Source of the DNA: an uncultured Collinsella sp.
GTDB lineage: Bacteria > Actinomycetota > Coriobacteriia > Coriobacteriales > Coriobacteriaceae
Assembly (NCBI GenBank): GCA_958403385.1
Contig: CATXXC010000008.1
Location: 1 to 64,000 of the forward strand
Length of the DNA stretch: 64,000 nucleotides
Reading direction: 5' to 3'
How positions within the stretch are numbered: position 1 is the stretch's first letter; the number at the start of each line of letters is the position of its first letter. Shown here piece after piece: positions 1 to 8,347 of this stretch. A program made the translations under genes and the position numbers. Under the pieces are notes generated by a model. That model was not told the DNA's origin. It saw only the letters and a list, made by a program, of their open reading frames with translations, and ran no database searches.

Positions 1-1
1 T

Positions 2-61
2 CTCGACGTTGCCGAGCGGCTCCTCGTGGAGCGCGGCTACGAGCACACCACGATGATCTGA
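2..61 (+). pseudogene. N-terminal fragment of a TetR-type regulator (partial)
   Basis: The frame starting at base 2 reads LDVAERLLVERGYEHTTMI and then stops at 59-61. This resembles the first helices of the TetR DNA-binding domain (the usual pattern is I-L-x-A-A-x-x-L-F-x-E-x-G-Y-x-x-T-T). The start lies before the window. The frame ends just where the reading should continue into the HTH, and an hsdS-like frame begins at the same point, so this looks like a gene cut by recombination. The match is by eye over 19 residues only. Confidence 0.4.
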
Positions 62-287
62 AGAGCAATACGCTAAACCGAAAAAGGTAATCGAAGCCGC
101 GCCTGTGGACTTATCGAGGGTCGAGATTCCCGCCCCATCCATCGGCACCCAGCAGAAGGTCGTCGACATCCTCGACCGCTTCGACTCCCTAACGAAATCA
201 CTCACCGACGGTATCCCCGCCGAAATCGAGGTACGCCGGGCGCAGTACGGGTACTACCGCGACCGCCTGCTCGACTTCCGAAACTAA
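57..287 (+). pseudogene. hsdS: C-terminal fragment of type I restriction specificity subunit HsdS
   Basis: The open frame from 57 to the TAA ending at 287 carries the usual HsdS tail: I-P-A-P-S-I-G-T-Q-Q-K-V-V-D-I-L-D-R-F, then LTDGIPAEIEVRRAQYGYYR and RDRLLDF. In whole HsdS proteins this is the second conserved coiled-coil region after the second target-recognition domain. Only about 76 codons are present, with no recognition domain, no credible start and no hsdM or hsdR nearby. It is most likely a leftover from shuffling of hsdS cassettes, which is common in gut actinobacteria. It could not work as a specificity subunit by itself, but it could serve as a donor for recombination. Confidence 0.7.
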
Positions 288-377
288 GCGAGAATAAGTT
301 ATCGGTACGCTTTTTTATAAAATGTAAAAAAGTACCCCCATAACTGATAAAATGGACACTGAAAAAAGGGGTGCATC

Positions 378-1613
378 TTGCGTATATACCGACGTGAAAA
401 GTATCTGAAGCGAATGCGTGGTTTCTACCACGATGACGGGATGATCAAGGTAATCACCGGTGTTCGCAGGTGTGGTAAATCCTGCCTCATGCAATCAATC
501 GCAGATGAACTTGTGGAATCCGGTGTAGCGAGCGACCACATCATCTATATCGACCTCGACTCACGGGAGAACAGGAAGGTCAAGACGACCGATGAGCTCG
601 AAAATCTGATTGACATGTCGACCTCAGCAGACACTGAGGAGACGAAGTACCTCTTCATCGATGAGATTCAGAACGTAGAGGAATTCGAGCTGCTCATCAA
701 CGGCTACCGGACAGATGGCGGTTGGTCCATTTTCATTACCGGTTCGAATTCATATCTGCTTTCTGGGCAGCTTGTTACAAAGCTGACGGGTCGCTATATC
801 GAGTTCGAAGTGTTCCCACTCGACTTTGCGGAATATATCGATATGAAGCGTTTTCTCGGCAAGCCTGTCAATGACGTTCTCGTAGGAGAGTTTACCGAGT
901 ACCTGACCCTTGGAGGATTTCCCAAAGCGTTGGAGTATGAGGGCGAGGATGAAAAGCGCACCTATATCAAGAGTGTTATTCATGAGATCTTTGAAAAGGA
1001 CGTCAAACATTCGAACAAGATTAAGAATGTCTCGGTTTTCGATGCCGTCCAGACGTATCTCATCAACAACTTTGGTGCGCCGACGAACCTGAAGAACCTC
1101 CTTGCGTACTTCAATGATGTCGAGAAGATTCCCATCAAGCGCGAAACGCTCAATCGGTATATCCAGATTCTTGTTGACGCGAAGATCCTTTATCGCTGCT
1201 CGAGGTTCGATCTCAAGTCTCGGCGATCGCTTATCCGCGAAGAGAAGTACTACCTGGCTGATCCCGGCTTCTATTTCGCCATGAACACGGATGCGAGGAT
1301 TAACTACGGGCCGGCGTTGGAGAACGTGCTCTACCTCTATCTTGCATCGCGCGGGTACGAGCTTTCTGTGGGCCGTATTGGGAAGCTCGAGTGTGACTTC
1401 ATCGCTCGTAGGCGCAATGCTTACGCCTACATCCAGGTCTCTATGTCGATTGCCGACAGAGGCGTCGAGGAGCGCGAGTACAGGCCGTTCGGCCAAATCA
1501 GGGATGGGTATCCGCGCTACTTGTTCACGCTTGATCCTCTATTGCAGGAGAGGGATGGCGTCAGGCACCTTAACATGGCGTCGTTTATGCAAGATGGCGG
1601 TGATCTTATTTGA
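378..1613 (+). CDS. AAA_14/DUF4143 family ATPase
   Basis: This 411-residue protein has the two-part layout of the AAA_14 plus DUF4143 family. A P-loop GVRRCGKS is at residues 28-35, Walker B YLFIDEIQN at 91-99 and a sensor-like ITGSNSYLLS segment follows. The C-terminal DUF4143 part ends with a D-F-I-A-R-R...Y-I-Q-V pattern that resembles a PD-(D/E)XK-type nuclease fold. The start is TTG, chosen because AAGGGG lies about seven bases upstream. The family is very common in Bacteroidetes and gut actinobacteria and its cellular role is not established. A second member lies at 8348-9556. The two differ considerably in sequence, so they are not a recent duplication. Confidence 0.85.
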   Translation: MRIYRREKYLKRMRGFYHDDGMIKVITGVRRCGKSCLMQSIADELVESGVASDHIIYIDLDSRENRKVKTTDELENLIDMSTSADTEETKYLFIDEIQNVEEFELLINGYRTDGGWSIFITGSNSYLLSGQLVTKLTGRYIEFEVFPLDFAEYIDMKRFLGKPVNDVLVGEFTEYLTLGGFPKALEYEGEDEKRTYIKSVIHEIFEKDVKHSNKIKNVSVFDAVQTYLINNFGAPTNLKNLLAYFNDVEKIPIKRETLNRYIQILVDAKILYRCSRFDLKSRRSLIREEKYYLADPGFYFAMNTDARINYGPALENVLYLYLASRGYELSVGRIGKLECDFIARRRNAYAYIQVSMSIADRGVEEREYRPFGQIRDGYPRYLFTLDPLLQERDGVRHLNMASFMQDGGDLI

Positions 1614-1849
1614 GCGGCGGCCAGATTCTTTTGCTCCCTAGTGCGCAAACAGTGCGGGCATCAAATGGGGACCATTGCCTCACGTAGAATCGATAGATTG
1701 AAAACTTGTTTTGATGTTGACAGGCTTTTGACCAGTGGCTCCTATTACTAAGTGGGAGTAGCTGAAACGAGGCGACTGCATAGCTCCATCTGTTTTGGTT
1801 ACAACAAAATGTGTGCCGCGCGCCTGCGGCATGAAGGAGGGAGATTTCT

Positions 1850-2380
1850 ATGAATATCGTTGTATTGAGCGGCAGCCCGCGTAAGGGCGCCAATACCGAT
1901 ACCATGGTCGAGGCGTTTGCCGAGACCGCGCGTGAGGGCGGCAATACGGTCGAGGTCGTCCGTGTTGCCAGCAAGAAAATCGCTGGTTGCCTGGGGTGTC
2001 AGTATTGCTTCGCCCATGAGGGCACTTGCGTGCAGAAGGATGACATGGCCGACGTGATCGAGTCGCTGAAAGGCGCCGATATGGTTGTCTTCGCTTCGCC
2101 TATCTACTGGTTTGATATCACTGCGCAGGAGAAGGCCGCCATCGACCGCCTGTACGCCTTCGGTGCTACAGGCTTCCCGTTCACCAAGACGGCCCTTTTG
2201 CTCGATAGCCACAGCGAGGGCGTCTATGATGCAGCGATTGCTATGTATAGGGCCACATGCGCGTACTGCAAGTGGGAGGACCAGGGCATTGTCACCATTA
2301 GCGGCATGACCGAGCGCGACAGCATGGCCTCCTCGCCCAAGTTGGAAGAGGTGCGAGAGCTCGCTCGCAAGCTCGCCTAA
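1850..2380 (+). CDS. NADPH-dependent FMN reductase / flavodoxin-fold oxidoreductase
   Basis: The 176-residue protein is a flavodoxin-fold reductase. The phosphate-binding loop GSPRKGANT is at residues 8-16, a cysteine cluster C47-x2-C50-x2-C53-x6-C60 follows, and S-P-I-Y-W near residue 85 is the usual flavin-contact motif. The cysteine spacing recalls iron-sulfur flavoproteins, but the protein is short and lacks their C-terminal extension. It probably reduces quinones, nitro compounds or a disulfide partner with NAD(P)H; the substrate cannot be read from the sequence. A strong ribosome site (AAGGAGGGAG) precedes the ATG. The gene stands alone, with about 235 bases of non-coding DNA upstream. 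Confidence 0.85.
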   Translation: MNIVVLSGSPRKGANTDTMVEAFAETAREGGNTVEVVRVASKKIAGCLGCQYCFAHEGTCVQKDDMADVIESLKGADMVVFASPIYWFDITAQEKAAIDRLYAFGATGFPFTKTALLLDSHSEGVYDAAIAMYRATCAYCKWEDQGIVTISGMTERDSMASSPKLEEVRELARKLA

Positions 2381-2390
2381 GGACAAGAAG

Positions 2391-2462
2391 AACGCATGGC
2401 AATCGGTGTTGGTGGAAAATGCTTGCTATCCTTACCAAGAGGAATGCTGATTGCCATGCGTT
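2391..2462. repeat. 14-bp perfect inverted repeat between convergent genes
   Basis: AACGCATGGCAATC at 2391-2404 is repeated as an exact reverse complement at 2449-2462, with a 44-base spacer. The pair lies between the end of the flavoprotein gene and the end of the convergent ATPase gene. There is no T-tract after either arm, so a simple intrinsic terminator is not obvious. It could be a bidirectional terminator or the ends of a small lost element. Confidence 0.6.
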
Positions 2463-2489
2463 GATGCTTCCGCGGACAATTCCGGCGTG

Positions 2490-3584
2490 CTAAAACGCCT
2501 TCTCGTTCAAGAATTCCCTGAACGCGGGAATGTCAAAGCCAACGAGACCACGCCCGCGCTCTCCAATGACGCCGTCCTCCAGGAGGCGGCGTTTGTATTG
2601 GCTTGCGTAGTTGCTGGCGACGCCCATGCGTTTGGCTATCTCCGAGACCCTGCTGGGGCCAGAATCGGGCAGCATCGCGAGCAAAAACTCAATGTCTTTA
2701 TCGGAAAGCTCCCGATAGGTCGTTTCGAGAATTCGATCGCGCAGCTCCATGCGGGCAAGCAGAGAACCCTGCTGTACATCAGGTGCACTGATTTTGGGCG
2801 AGTTCTCCGAAACATCCCATGTGCGATATCCGACGAGCTGCATCATATAGGGAAATCCGTCGACGGCCTTCACGGCATCCTCGAGCGCTTCTGGCGTGAT
2901 TGAGCGGCCTCCGGCCTCAACGGTTTTGCGGAATGCGTTTGCAATTTCAACGTCAGTAATTCGTCCCAACTGATGATATTGGGAACGCCTGAGGAACGAG
3001 ACGGAATCGTTACGCAGCAACGCCGATACCTTGTAGGGCAGTCCTGCCATGAGTAGGGCAACTTTTTTACCTTCGCGTACAAAGTGCTGGTAAACAGAGG
3101 CAAATTGAAGCATTTCTTCGAGATCGACGGTGACTTCATCGATGGTGATGAGAAGTCCGATGTCATGTTTTTCGAGTTGCTTAAAGATGCCATTCATGCG
3201 CGTGCGCCAGTTGCCCTGAGCCTCTTGAGCATATGTCCAATCGATGCCCACTGGGTCAATTTGAACACCGTTTATGCGCGCGTGAGGCTGTGAGAGGTAG
3301 CTATCTGCGGCTTCTTTGGTTCGCTCGATAATATCTTCGAGCATGCCTGGCATGGCGGAGACATTTGCTGCGATCCAGCCGTGTTCAAGCGCCGTTTCTG
3401 AAAGGAGCGAGAGAAGCGCCGTCTTGCCCGTTCCCCTTGCGCCAGTAAAAATGGTTGACAGGTTGGGATCTCCCGGGCCGTTGATAAAGCCACGGTTGAT
3501 GTCACGCAGGATATGCTCGCGACCCGCTAGAAAGGGAGGGACGCTTCCGAACGTCGGGGTAAAGGGGTTCTTGCTGTACTCCAT
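2490..3584 (-). CDS. AAA family ATP-binding protein with C-terminal winged helix
   Basis: The 364-residue protein opens with N-P-F-T-P-T-F-G...L-A-G-R-E, the entry motif of the ORC/Cdc6-like and STAND-like ATPase families. The P-loop GARGTGKT is at 48-55, a Walker B LLITIDEV follows in the middle, and a C-terminal winged-helix-like part contains S-R-V-S-E-I-A-K-R-M-G-V. I place the start at the ATG at 3584 because AAGGAG lies six bases upstream. A longer frame upstream would read through the repeat described separately. A paralogue with the same order of motifs lies at 60620-61738. The biological role is unknown; possibilities include a regulator, a defence ATPase or a plasmid-type maintenance protein. 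Confidence 0.8.
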   Translation of the reverse strand: MEYSKNPFTPTFGSVPPFLAGREHILRDINRGFINGPGDPNLSTIFTGARGTGKTALLSLLSETALEHGWIAANVSAMPGMLEDIIERTKEAADSYLSQPHARINGVQIDPVGIDWTYAQEAQGNWRTRMNGIFKQLEKHDIGLLITIDEVTVDLEEMLQFASVYQHFVREGKKVALLMAGLPYKVSALLRNDSVSFLRRSQYHQLGRITDVEIANAFRKTVEAGGRSITPEALEDAVKAVDGFPYMMQLVGYRTWDVSENSPKISAPDVQQGSLLARMELRDRILETTYRELSDKDIEFLLAMLPDSGPSRVSEIAKRMGVASNYASQYKRRLLEDGVIGERGRGLVGFDIPAFREFLNEKAF

Positions 3585-3592
3585 GGTAGCTC

Positions 3593-3630
3593 CTTTGCAA
3601 GTTTTGCTAACTTTTGCAAGTTTTGCTAAC
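3593..3630 (-). promoter_or_regulatory. Two tandem 18-bp repeats overlapping the ribosome site of the ATPase
   Basis: On the plus strand the 18-mer TTTGCAAGTTTTGCTAAC occurs at 3594-3611 and again at 3613-3630, one base apart, giving a 19-bp period. Each copy contains the dyad GCAA-N3-TTGC. On the coding (minus) strand the proximal copy runs straight into the AAAGGAG ribosome site. A protein bound here would cover the translation start and probably the transcription start. Binding by the ATPase itself is a guess. Confidence 0.55.
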
Positions 3631-3723
3631 GACTGACCAAAGGGCATCGAAGCAGTGGCGCTGACATTTTTTACGCAGAAAAATAAGCAGGAATCAATTT
3701 ATCTGCGTTAAAAAATAGTTGAG

Positions 3724-3775
3724 AAGAAAAACGACGAGTCCCGGGCGCAATGCCGTTGCGTTCCGGGCCTCGTCG
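3724..3775 (-). terminator. Intrinsic terminator of parE-parC
   Basis: A long stem pairs CGACGAG-(G)CCCGG-ACGCAA-type sequence at 3756-3775 with its partner at 3732-3750 around a short loop. On the minus strand it is followed by TTTTTCTT. It lies about 40 bases after the parC stop codon. Confidence 0.85.
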
Positions 3776-3811
3776 CTTTGCGAAGTATCTAACGATCTCG
3801 TTGCCGTCGTC

Positions 3812-6052
3812 CTAGTCAAACAGACTCGGCATGTCGTTTTCTTTCATGAGGGCACCGGCGGAGGGCAGACTCTGCGCGGTGAACTTTTCGGCCGAGACGC
3901 CGGCGCCAAGGATTTCCTCGGTTGTGCCGACGGTGGTGACTGAGCGGCCCTTCTTGGCGGTAAAGGCCTGGACGCCCTGCGTGTTGGTGGTCGTCTTGGT
4001 CTTGAGCAGCGACGTGTTGAAGTTCATCAGACGATAGTCGCTCGAGACCAGCGCGATGTCGCGATCTTCCTTGAGCACCTGGGCATACAGCAGCTTGCTG
4101 CCGCCGTAGATGGCGTTCTTGAGGCGCTTGCGGTTGGTCTTGGTGACGTATCCAGAAAGTGCGACACGCACCACGCGGCCGTTCTCAAAGACAAACAGCA
4201 CGTCGGCCTTATAGTCCTCGGGGTCGATGACCCAGATGACGCTCTCGTCGGGTTCCATCTCAAGATCGGTCGGCAGGTACGAGCCCAGCTGGGCCGACTT
4301 GGTGTCCTCAAACGCCGCAACCTTGCATTTGTACACCTGGCTCTTGTTGGTAAAGACCAGCAGCTCGTGGGTGTTGGAGGACGGGAACTCGATAAAGGGT
4401 TTGTCGCCGTCCTTGTACTTGAGCGTGGTCGCCTTCTTGAGCACGCGGTCCGTCATCTTCTTAAGGTAGCCATCGCGCGAGAGCATGATGGTCACCGGGT
4501 ACTCCTCGACCTCGGGCTCCAAGCTTACCTCGATAACCTCATGGGGCTCGATCCTGCCCGTGCGACGCGGCATCACATATTTCTTGTTGACCGCGGCCAG
4601 CTCGTCGCTGATGACCTTCTTGATGTTCTCCTCGCTGGAGAGGATCTCCTCAAGCTCGGCAATCTCGCTCTCAAGCTTGGCGATGTCCTTGGTGCGGTTG
4701 AGGATGTACTCCTCGTTGATGTTGCGGAGCTTGAGCTCGGCAACAAACTCGGCCTGGGTCTCGTCGATGTCGAAACCCTTCATAAGGTTGGGCACGACCT
4801 CGGCTTCAAGCTTGGTGCCACGGATGATGGCGATGGCCTTGTCGATGTCGAGCAAGATTGCCTCGAGGCCGTGCAGCAGGTGCAGGCGCTCGGACTTTTT
4901 GCCCAGGTCAAAGTTAATGCGGCGACGCGTGGACTCAATACGCCATTTGACCCACTCGTGCAGAATCTGGCGCACGCCCATAACACGGGGATAGCCGTCG
5001 ACGAGCACGTTGAAGTTGCACGAGAACGAATCCTGCAGCGTGGTCGAGCGATAGAGCTTGGCCATGAGTTTGTCGGGGTCGACACCGCGCTTAAGGTCGA
5101 TGGCGATGCGCAAGCCCGAGAGGTCGGTTTCGTCGCGGATGTCAGCAATCTCCTTGACCTTGCCCTCCTTGGAGAGCTTGACGATGCGCTCGATGATGAC
5201 ATCGGTCTTGGTGGTGTAGGGAATCTCGTAGACCTCGATAATGCGCTCTTCGGGAATCCAGCGCCAGCGGGAGCGGATCTGGAAGCTGCCAAGGCCGGTC
5301 TCGATAATCTTTTCCATCTCCTCGCGGCGGTAGATGATCTCGCCGCCGGTCGAGAAGTCGGGCATGGGCATGTACTCGAGCAGATCGCAGTCGGGATCCT
5401 TGAGGTAATGCATCGTGGCAGTACAGACCTCGTTGAGGTTGAAACCGCAGATGTCGGACGCCATAGCGACGCCGATGCCCTTGTTGGCCGAGACGAGGAT
5501 GTTGGGGAATGTGGTGGGTAGCAGGCGCGGCTCCTTCATGGCGCCGTCGTAGCTGTCGACGAAGTCGACCGGATCCTTGTCGATGTCCTTGAAGATTTCG
5601 GCGCTGATGGGGGAGAGCTTAGCCTCGGTATAACGCGAGGCGGCGTAGCTCAGGTCGCCCGAATAGTACTTGCCAAAGTTGCCCTTCGACTCCACAAAGG
5701 GGGCAAGCAGCGCCTCGTTGCCGGTGGCCAGACGCACCATCGTCTCGTAGATCGCGGCGTCGCCGTGCGGGTTGAGCTTCATGGTCTGGCCCACAATGTT
5801 GGCGCTCTTCTGGCGCTCGCCCTTGAGCAGGCCCATCTTGTACATGGTGTAGAGCAGCTTACGGTGCGAGGGCTTAAAGCCGTCAATCTCGGGGAACGCA
5901 CGCGAGACGTTGACGCTCATGGCGTAGGGCATGTAGTTGACCTCGAGCGTCTGCGTGATCGGCTGGTCGGTGACCTCGGAGTGCAGGCCGATGACGTTCT
6001 CGGCGTTGACCTGCTTTTTCTTTGGCTGGTTCTTCGTCTTCTTCTTTGCCAC
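3812..6052 (-). CDS. parC: DNA topoisomerase IV subunit A-like (type IIA)
   Basis: The 746-residue protein is the breakage-reunion subunit of a type IIA topoisomerase. Y-M-P-Y-A-M-S and G-F-K-P-S-H-R-K-L-L-Y lie near the N terminus, H-G-D near residue 97, and the catalytic tyrosine is Y141 in AASRYTEAKLS. It breaks and rejoins DNA through a 5' phosphotyrosine while its partner at 6098 supplies ATP. The C-terminal part is shorter than in a typical gyrase A and I do not see a clear gyrase box, which favours topoisomerase IV (decatenation) over gyrase. The start is a GTG with AGAGGA upstream and a lysine-rich first 14 residues. It lies 45 bases after parE and should be co-transcribed with it. 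Confidence 0.88.
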   Translation of the reverse strand: MAKKKTKNQPKKKQVNAENVIGLHSEVTDQPITQTLEVNYMPYAMSVNVSRAFPEIDGFKPSHRKLLYTMYKMGLLKGERQKSANIVGQTMKLNPHGDAAIYETMVRLATGNEALLAPFVESKGNFGKYYSGDLSYAASRYTEAKLSPISAEIFKDIDKDPVDFVDSYDGAMKEPRLLPTTFPNILVSANKGIGVAMASDICGFNLNEVCTATMHYLKDPDCDLLEYMPMPDFSTGGEIIYRREEMEKIIETGLGSFQIRSRWRWIPEERIIEVYEIPYTTKTDVIIERIVKLSKEGKVKEIADIRDETDLSGLRIAIDLKRGVDPDKLMAKLYRSTTLQDSFSCNFNVLVDGYPRVMGVRQILHEWVKWRIESTRRRINFDLGKKSERLHLLHGLEAILLDIDKAIAIIRGTKLEAEVVPNLMKGFDIDETQAEFVAELKLRNINEEYILNRTKDIAKLESEIAELEEILSSEENIKKVISDELAAVNKKYVMPRRTGRIEPHEVIEVSLEPEVEEYPVTIMLSRDGYLKKMTDRVLKKATTLKYKDGDKPFIEFPSSNTHELLVFTNKSQVYKCKVAAFEDTKSAQLGSYLPTDLEMEPDESVIWVIDPEDYKADVLFVFENGRVVRVALSGYVTKTNRKRLKNAIYGGSKLLYAQVLKEDRDIALVSSDYRLMNFNTSLLKTKTTTNTQGVQAFTAKKGRSVTTVGTTEEILGAGVSAEKFTAQSLPSAGALMKENDMPSLFD

Positions 6053-6097
6053 GATATCCTCTTGAACTTCTTATGGGCCGTCGTTATCGATTTGCTG

Positions 6098-8095
6098 CTA
6101 CTGCAGGTCCAGCTGGTCCAGGTATTCCTTGCCGTGCTCGGAGATATGGCGCTTGCGGCCCGCTTCGTCGTTGCCCAGCAACAGGTTGAACATGGTTTCC
6201 ATCTTGGTGACGTCCTCGGGCTCCACCTTGATCAGGCGACGCGTTTCGGGGTTCATGGTGGTGAGCCACATCATGTCCGGGTCGTTCTCACCAAGACCCT
6301 TGGAGCGGTTGATGGAGCACTTTTGGTCGCCAATCTCCTTGAGGATGCCGTTCTTCTCGAGCTCGGTGTAGGCAAAGTAGGTCTTCTCTTTGCAGTTGAT
6401 CTCGTAGAGCGGCGATTCGGCGATATAGACGTAGCCCTCGTCGATAAGCGTGGGCACCAGGCGATAGAGCATGGTGAGCACGAGCGTGCGGATGTGATAA
6501 CCGTCGACGTCGGCGTCCGTACAGATGATGACCTTGTTCCAGTTGAGGTTGTCCAGGTCAAAGGCACCAAGGTTCTTGATGCGCTTGTCCTTGATCTCCA
6601 CACCGCAGCCCAGCACGCGCATAAGGTCCATGATGATGTCGGACTTAAAGATGCGCGGATAGTCTTCCTTCAGGCAGTTGAGGATCTTACCGCGGACGGG
6701 CATAACGCCCTGGAACTCGGCATCGCGCGACGTGCGAATGGCGCCCGCTGCCGAGTCGCCCTCTACGATGTAGATCTCGCGGCGGCTCTTGTCCTTGGAG
6801 CGGCAGTCGATGAACTTCTGCACGCGGTTGGCCATGTCGGTCTTTTGCTGCAGGTTGGTCTTGATGCTCTGGCGCGTCTTTTCGGCGTTCTCGCGCGAGC
6901 GCTTGTTGATGAGCACCTGCTCCATAATCTTGTTGGCGGCGTCCTTGTTCTCGATCAAGTAGGTCGAGAGGCGCTCCTTAAAGAAGGCCGTCATGGCCTG
7001 CTGGATAAAGCGGTTATTGATGGCCTTCTTGGTCTGGTTTTCGTAGGACGTCTGGGTGGAGAAACAGTTGGTCACCAGCACCAGGCAGTCCTGGACGTCC
7101 TGCCACTTAATGCCGCTCTCGTTTTTGTTGTATTTGCCCTGTTGCTTAATGTAGGCATCGATGGCGCTGGTCAGGGCGCTGCGGGCAGCCTTCTCGGGCG
7201 AGCCTCCGTTCTCGAGCCACGATGAGTTGTGGTAGTACTCCTGCATCATGAAGGTGCGCGAGAAGCACATGCACGCGGTGATCTTTACGTTGTAGTCGGG
7301 CAGGTCCTCGCGATCGCGACCGCGACGGTCGGCCTCGATAAAGAAGGGCTCGGTGAGATAGTCGGTACCGACCTTTTCGAGCACGTAGTCCTCGATGCCT
7401 TTGGGGTAGCAAAAGTCCTCTTCGGAAAACTCGCCATCGTCGCCCTCAATGCGCAGGCGGAAGGTCACGTTGGCGTTGACCACGGCCTGACGACGCATGG
7501 TCTCGCGATACCAATCGTGGGGGATGCTAATTGAGGTAAAGACCTCAAGATCGGGGCGCCACTTGATAGTGGTGCCGGTGCGGTTCTCGTCGCTGGGCTC
7601 AATCTCGAGTGCCTTCTTCTTGGCGCCGACAACCTTGCCCTTCTTAAAGTGCAGAGAGTACTTGTTGCCGTCGCGCCAAACCGTGACGTCCATGTATTCG
7701 GAGGCGTACTGGGTCGCGCACGAGCCCAGGCCGTTGGTGCCGAGCGAGAAGTCGTAGTCGCCGCCCTGGTTATTGTTGTATTTGCCGCCGGCGTAGAGCT
7801 CGCAAAAGACGAGTTCCCAGTTAAAGCGCTTCTCGGAGGGGTTCCAGTCGAGCGGGCAGCCGCGGCCGTTGTCCTCTACCTGAATGGAACCATCGCGAAA
7901 GGCGGTAAGGGTGATGAGCTTGCCGTAGCCCTGGCGCGCCTCGTCAACGGCATTGGACAGGATCTCGAAGGCGGCATGCGCGCAGCCGTCGAGTCCGTCC
8001 GAGCCAAAGATGACGGCGGGGCGCAGGCGTACGCGCTCCTCGTCCTTGAGCTGGCGGATACTGTCGTTACCATAGTTTGCGGTGTTTTTTGCCAT
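6098..8095 (-). CDS. parE: DNA topoisomerase IV subunit B-like (ATPase, TOPRIM)
   Basis: The 665-residue protein has the GHKL ATPase and TOPRIM layout of GyrB/ParE. EILSNAVDEA is near residue 44, DNGRGCP near 75 and GTNGLGS further on. The TOPRIM motifs E-G-D-S-A-A-G and D-A-D-V-D-G-Y-H-I-R are present. The ATPase part is divergent: it carries the unusual stretch G-K-Y-N-N-N-Q-G-G-D-Y. I chose the ATG at 8095 (MAKNTANYGND), where homology to the family begins; GGAG lies about 17 bases upstream, which is further than usual, and an in-frame ATG at 8134 is an alternative. It partners the downstream parC. A separate gyrase pair is expected elsewhere in the genome. Confidence 0.87.
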   Translation of the reverse strand: MAKNTANYGNDSIRQLKDEERVRLRPAVIFGSDGLDGCAHAAFEILSNAVDEARQGYGKLITLTAFRDGSIQVEDNGRGCPLDWNPSEKRFNWELVFCELYAGGKYNNNQGGDYDFSLGTNGLGSCATQYASEYMDVTVWRDGNKYSLHFKKGKVVGAKKKALEIEPSDENRTGTTIKWRPDLEVFTSISIPHDWYRETMRRQAVVNANVTFRLRIEGDDGEFSEEDFCYPKGIEDYVLEKVGTDYLTEPFFIEADRRGRDREDLPDYNVKITACMCFSRTFMMQEYYHNSSWLENGGSPEKAARSALTSAIDAYIKQQGKYNKNESGIKWQDVQDCLVLVTNCFSTQTSYENQTKKAINNRFIQQAMTAFFKERLSTYLIENKDAANKIMEQVLINKRSRENAEKTRQSIKTNLQQKTDMANRVQKFIDCRSKDKSRREIYIVEGDSAAGAIRTSRDAEFQGVMPVRGKILNCLKEDYPRIFKSDIIMDLMRVLGCGVEIKDKRIKNLGAFDLDNLNWNKVIICTDADVDGYHIRTLVLTMLYRLVPTLIDEGYVYIAESPLYEINCKEKTYFAYTELEKNGILKEIGDQKCSINRSKGLGENDPDMMWLTTMNPETRRLIKVEPEDVTKMETMFNLLLGNDEAGRKRHISEHGKEYLDQLDLQ

Positions 8096-8228
8096 ACTCG
8101 CTCTCTCGGTGCTCCTTTGCTGCGTTTTAGTCATATAGATAGTCAAGGTAGCATAGCCCAGCCCATGAGCGATTCCAACCAACACGAAATCCATCGAACA
8201 ATCGTTCGTGATATATCGACTGATGTTA

Positions 8229-8273
8229 AGCTATTGGGAGAAATAGCTGAATCAAATCAATAAATATTTGATT
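8229..8273. promoter_or_regulatory. Two adjacent dyads in the parE / DUF4143 ATPase divergent promoter region
   Basis: AGCTATT-N6-AATAGCT spans about 8229-8248, and AATCAAAT-N8-ATTTGATT spans 8250-8273. Both are perfect and lie in an unusually AT-rich stretch between the divergent starts at 8095 and 8348. They could be operators or a promoter region for the ATPase gene. No protein can be assigned to them from the sequence. Confidence 0.4.
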
Positions 8274-8347
8274 TCCTTTAGCAGAATCAGATATATACTA
8301 AATGAAAACGAATCAGGAGAGCTTTTATTTAATAGAGCGGTGAAGAT

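Noticed and set aside
4367..5521. Long plus-strand frame opposite parC, and similar frames opposite parE, prfC and the TetM-like gene
   Set aside because: All are antisense to well-supported genes and have the same leucine/valine/histidine bias; none has a ribosome site or a recognisable domain.
8197..8210. CGAAC-AATC-GTTCG dyad as a DinR/LexA-type box
   Set aside because: It resembles an actinobacterial or Gram-positive SOS box (CGAAC-N4-GTTCG), but it lies about 100 bases upstream of parE with no promoter that I can place beside it, and topoisomerase IV is not a usual SOS gene. Worth a look only if parE is found to respond to DNA damage.
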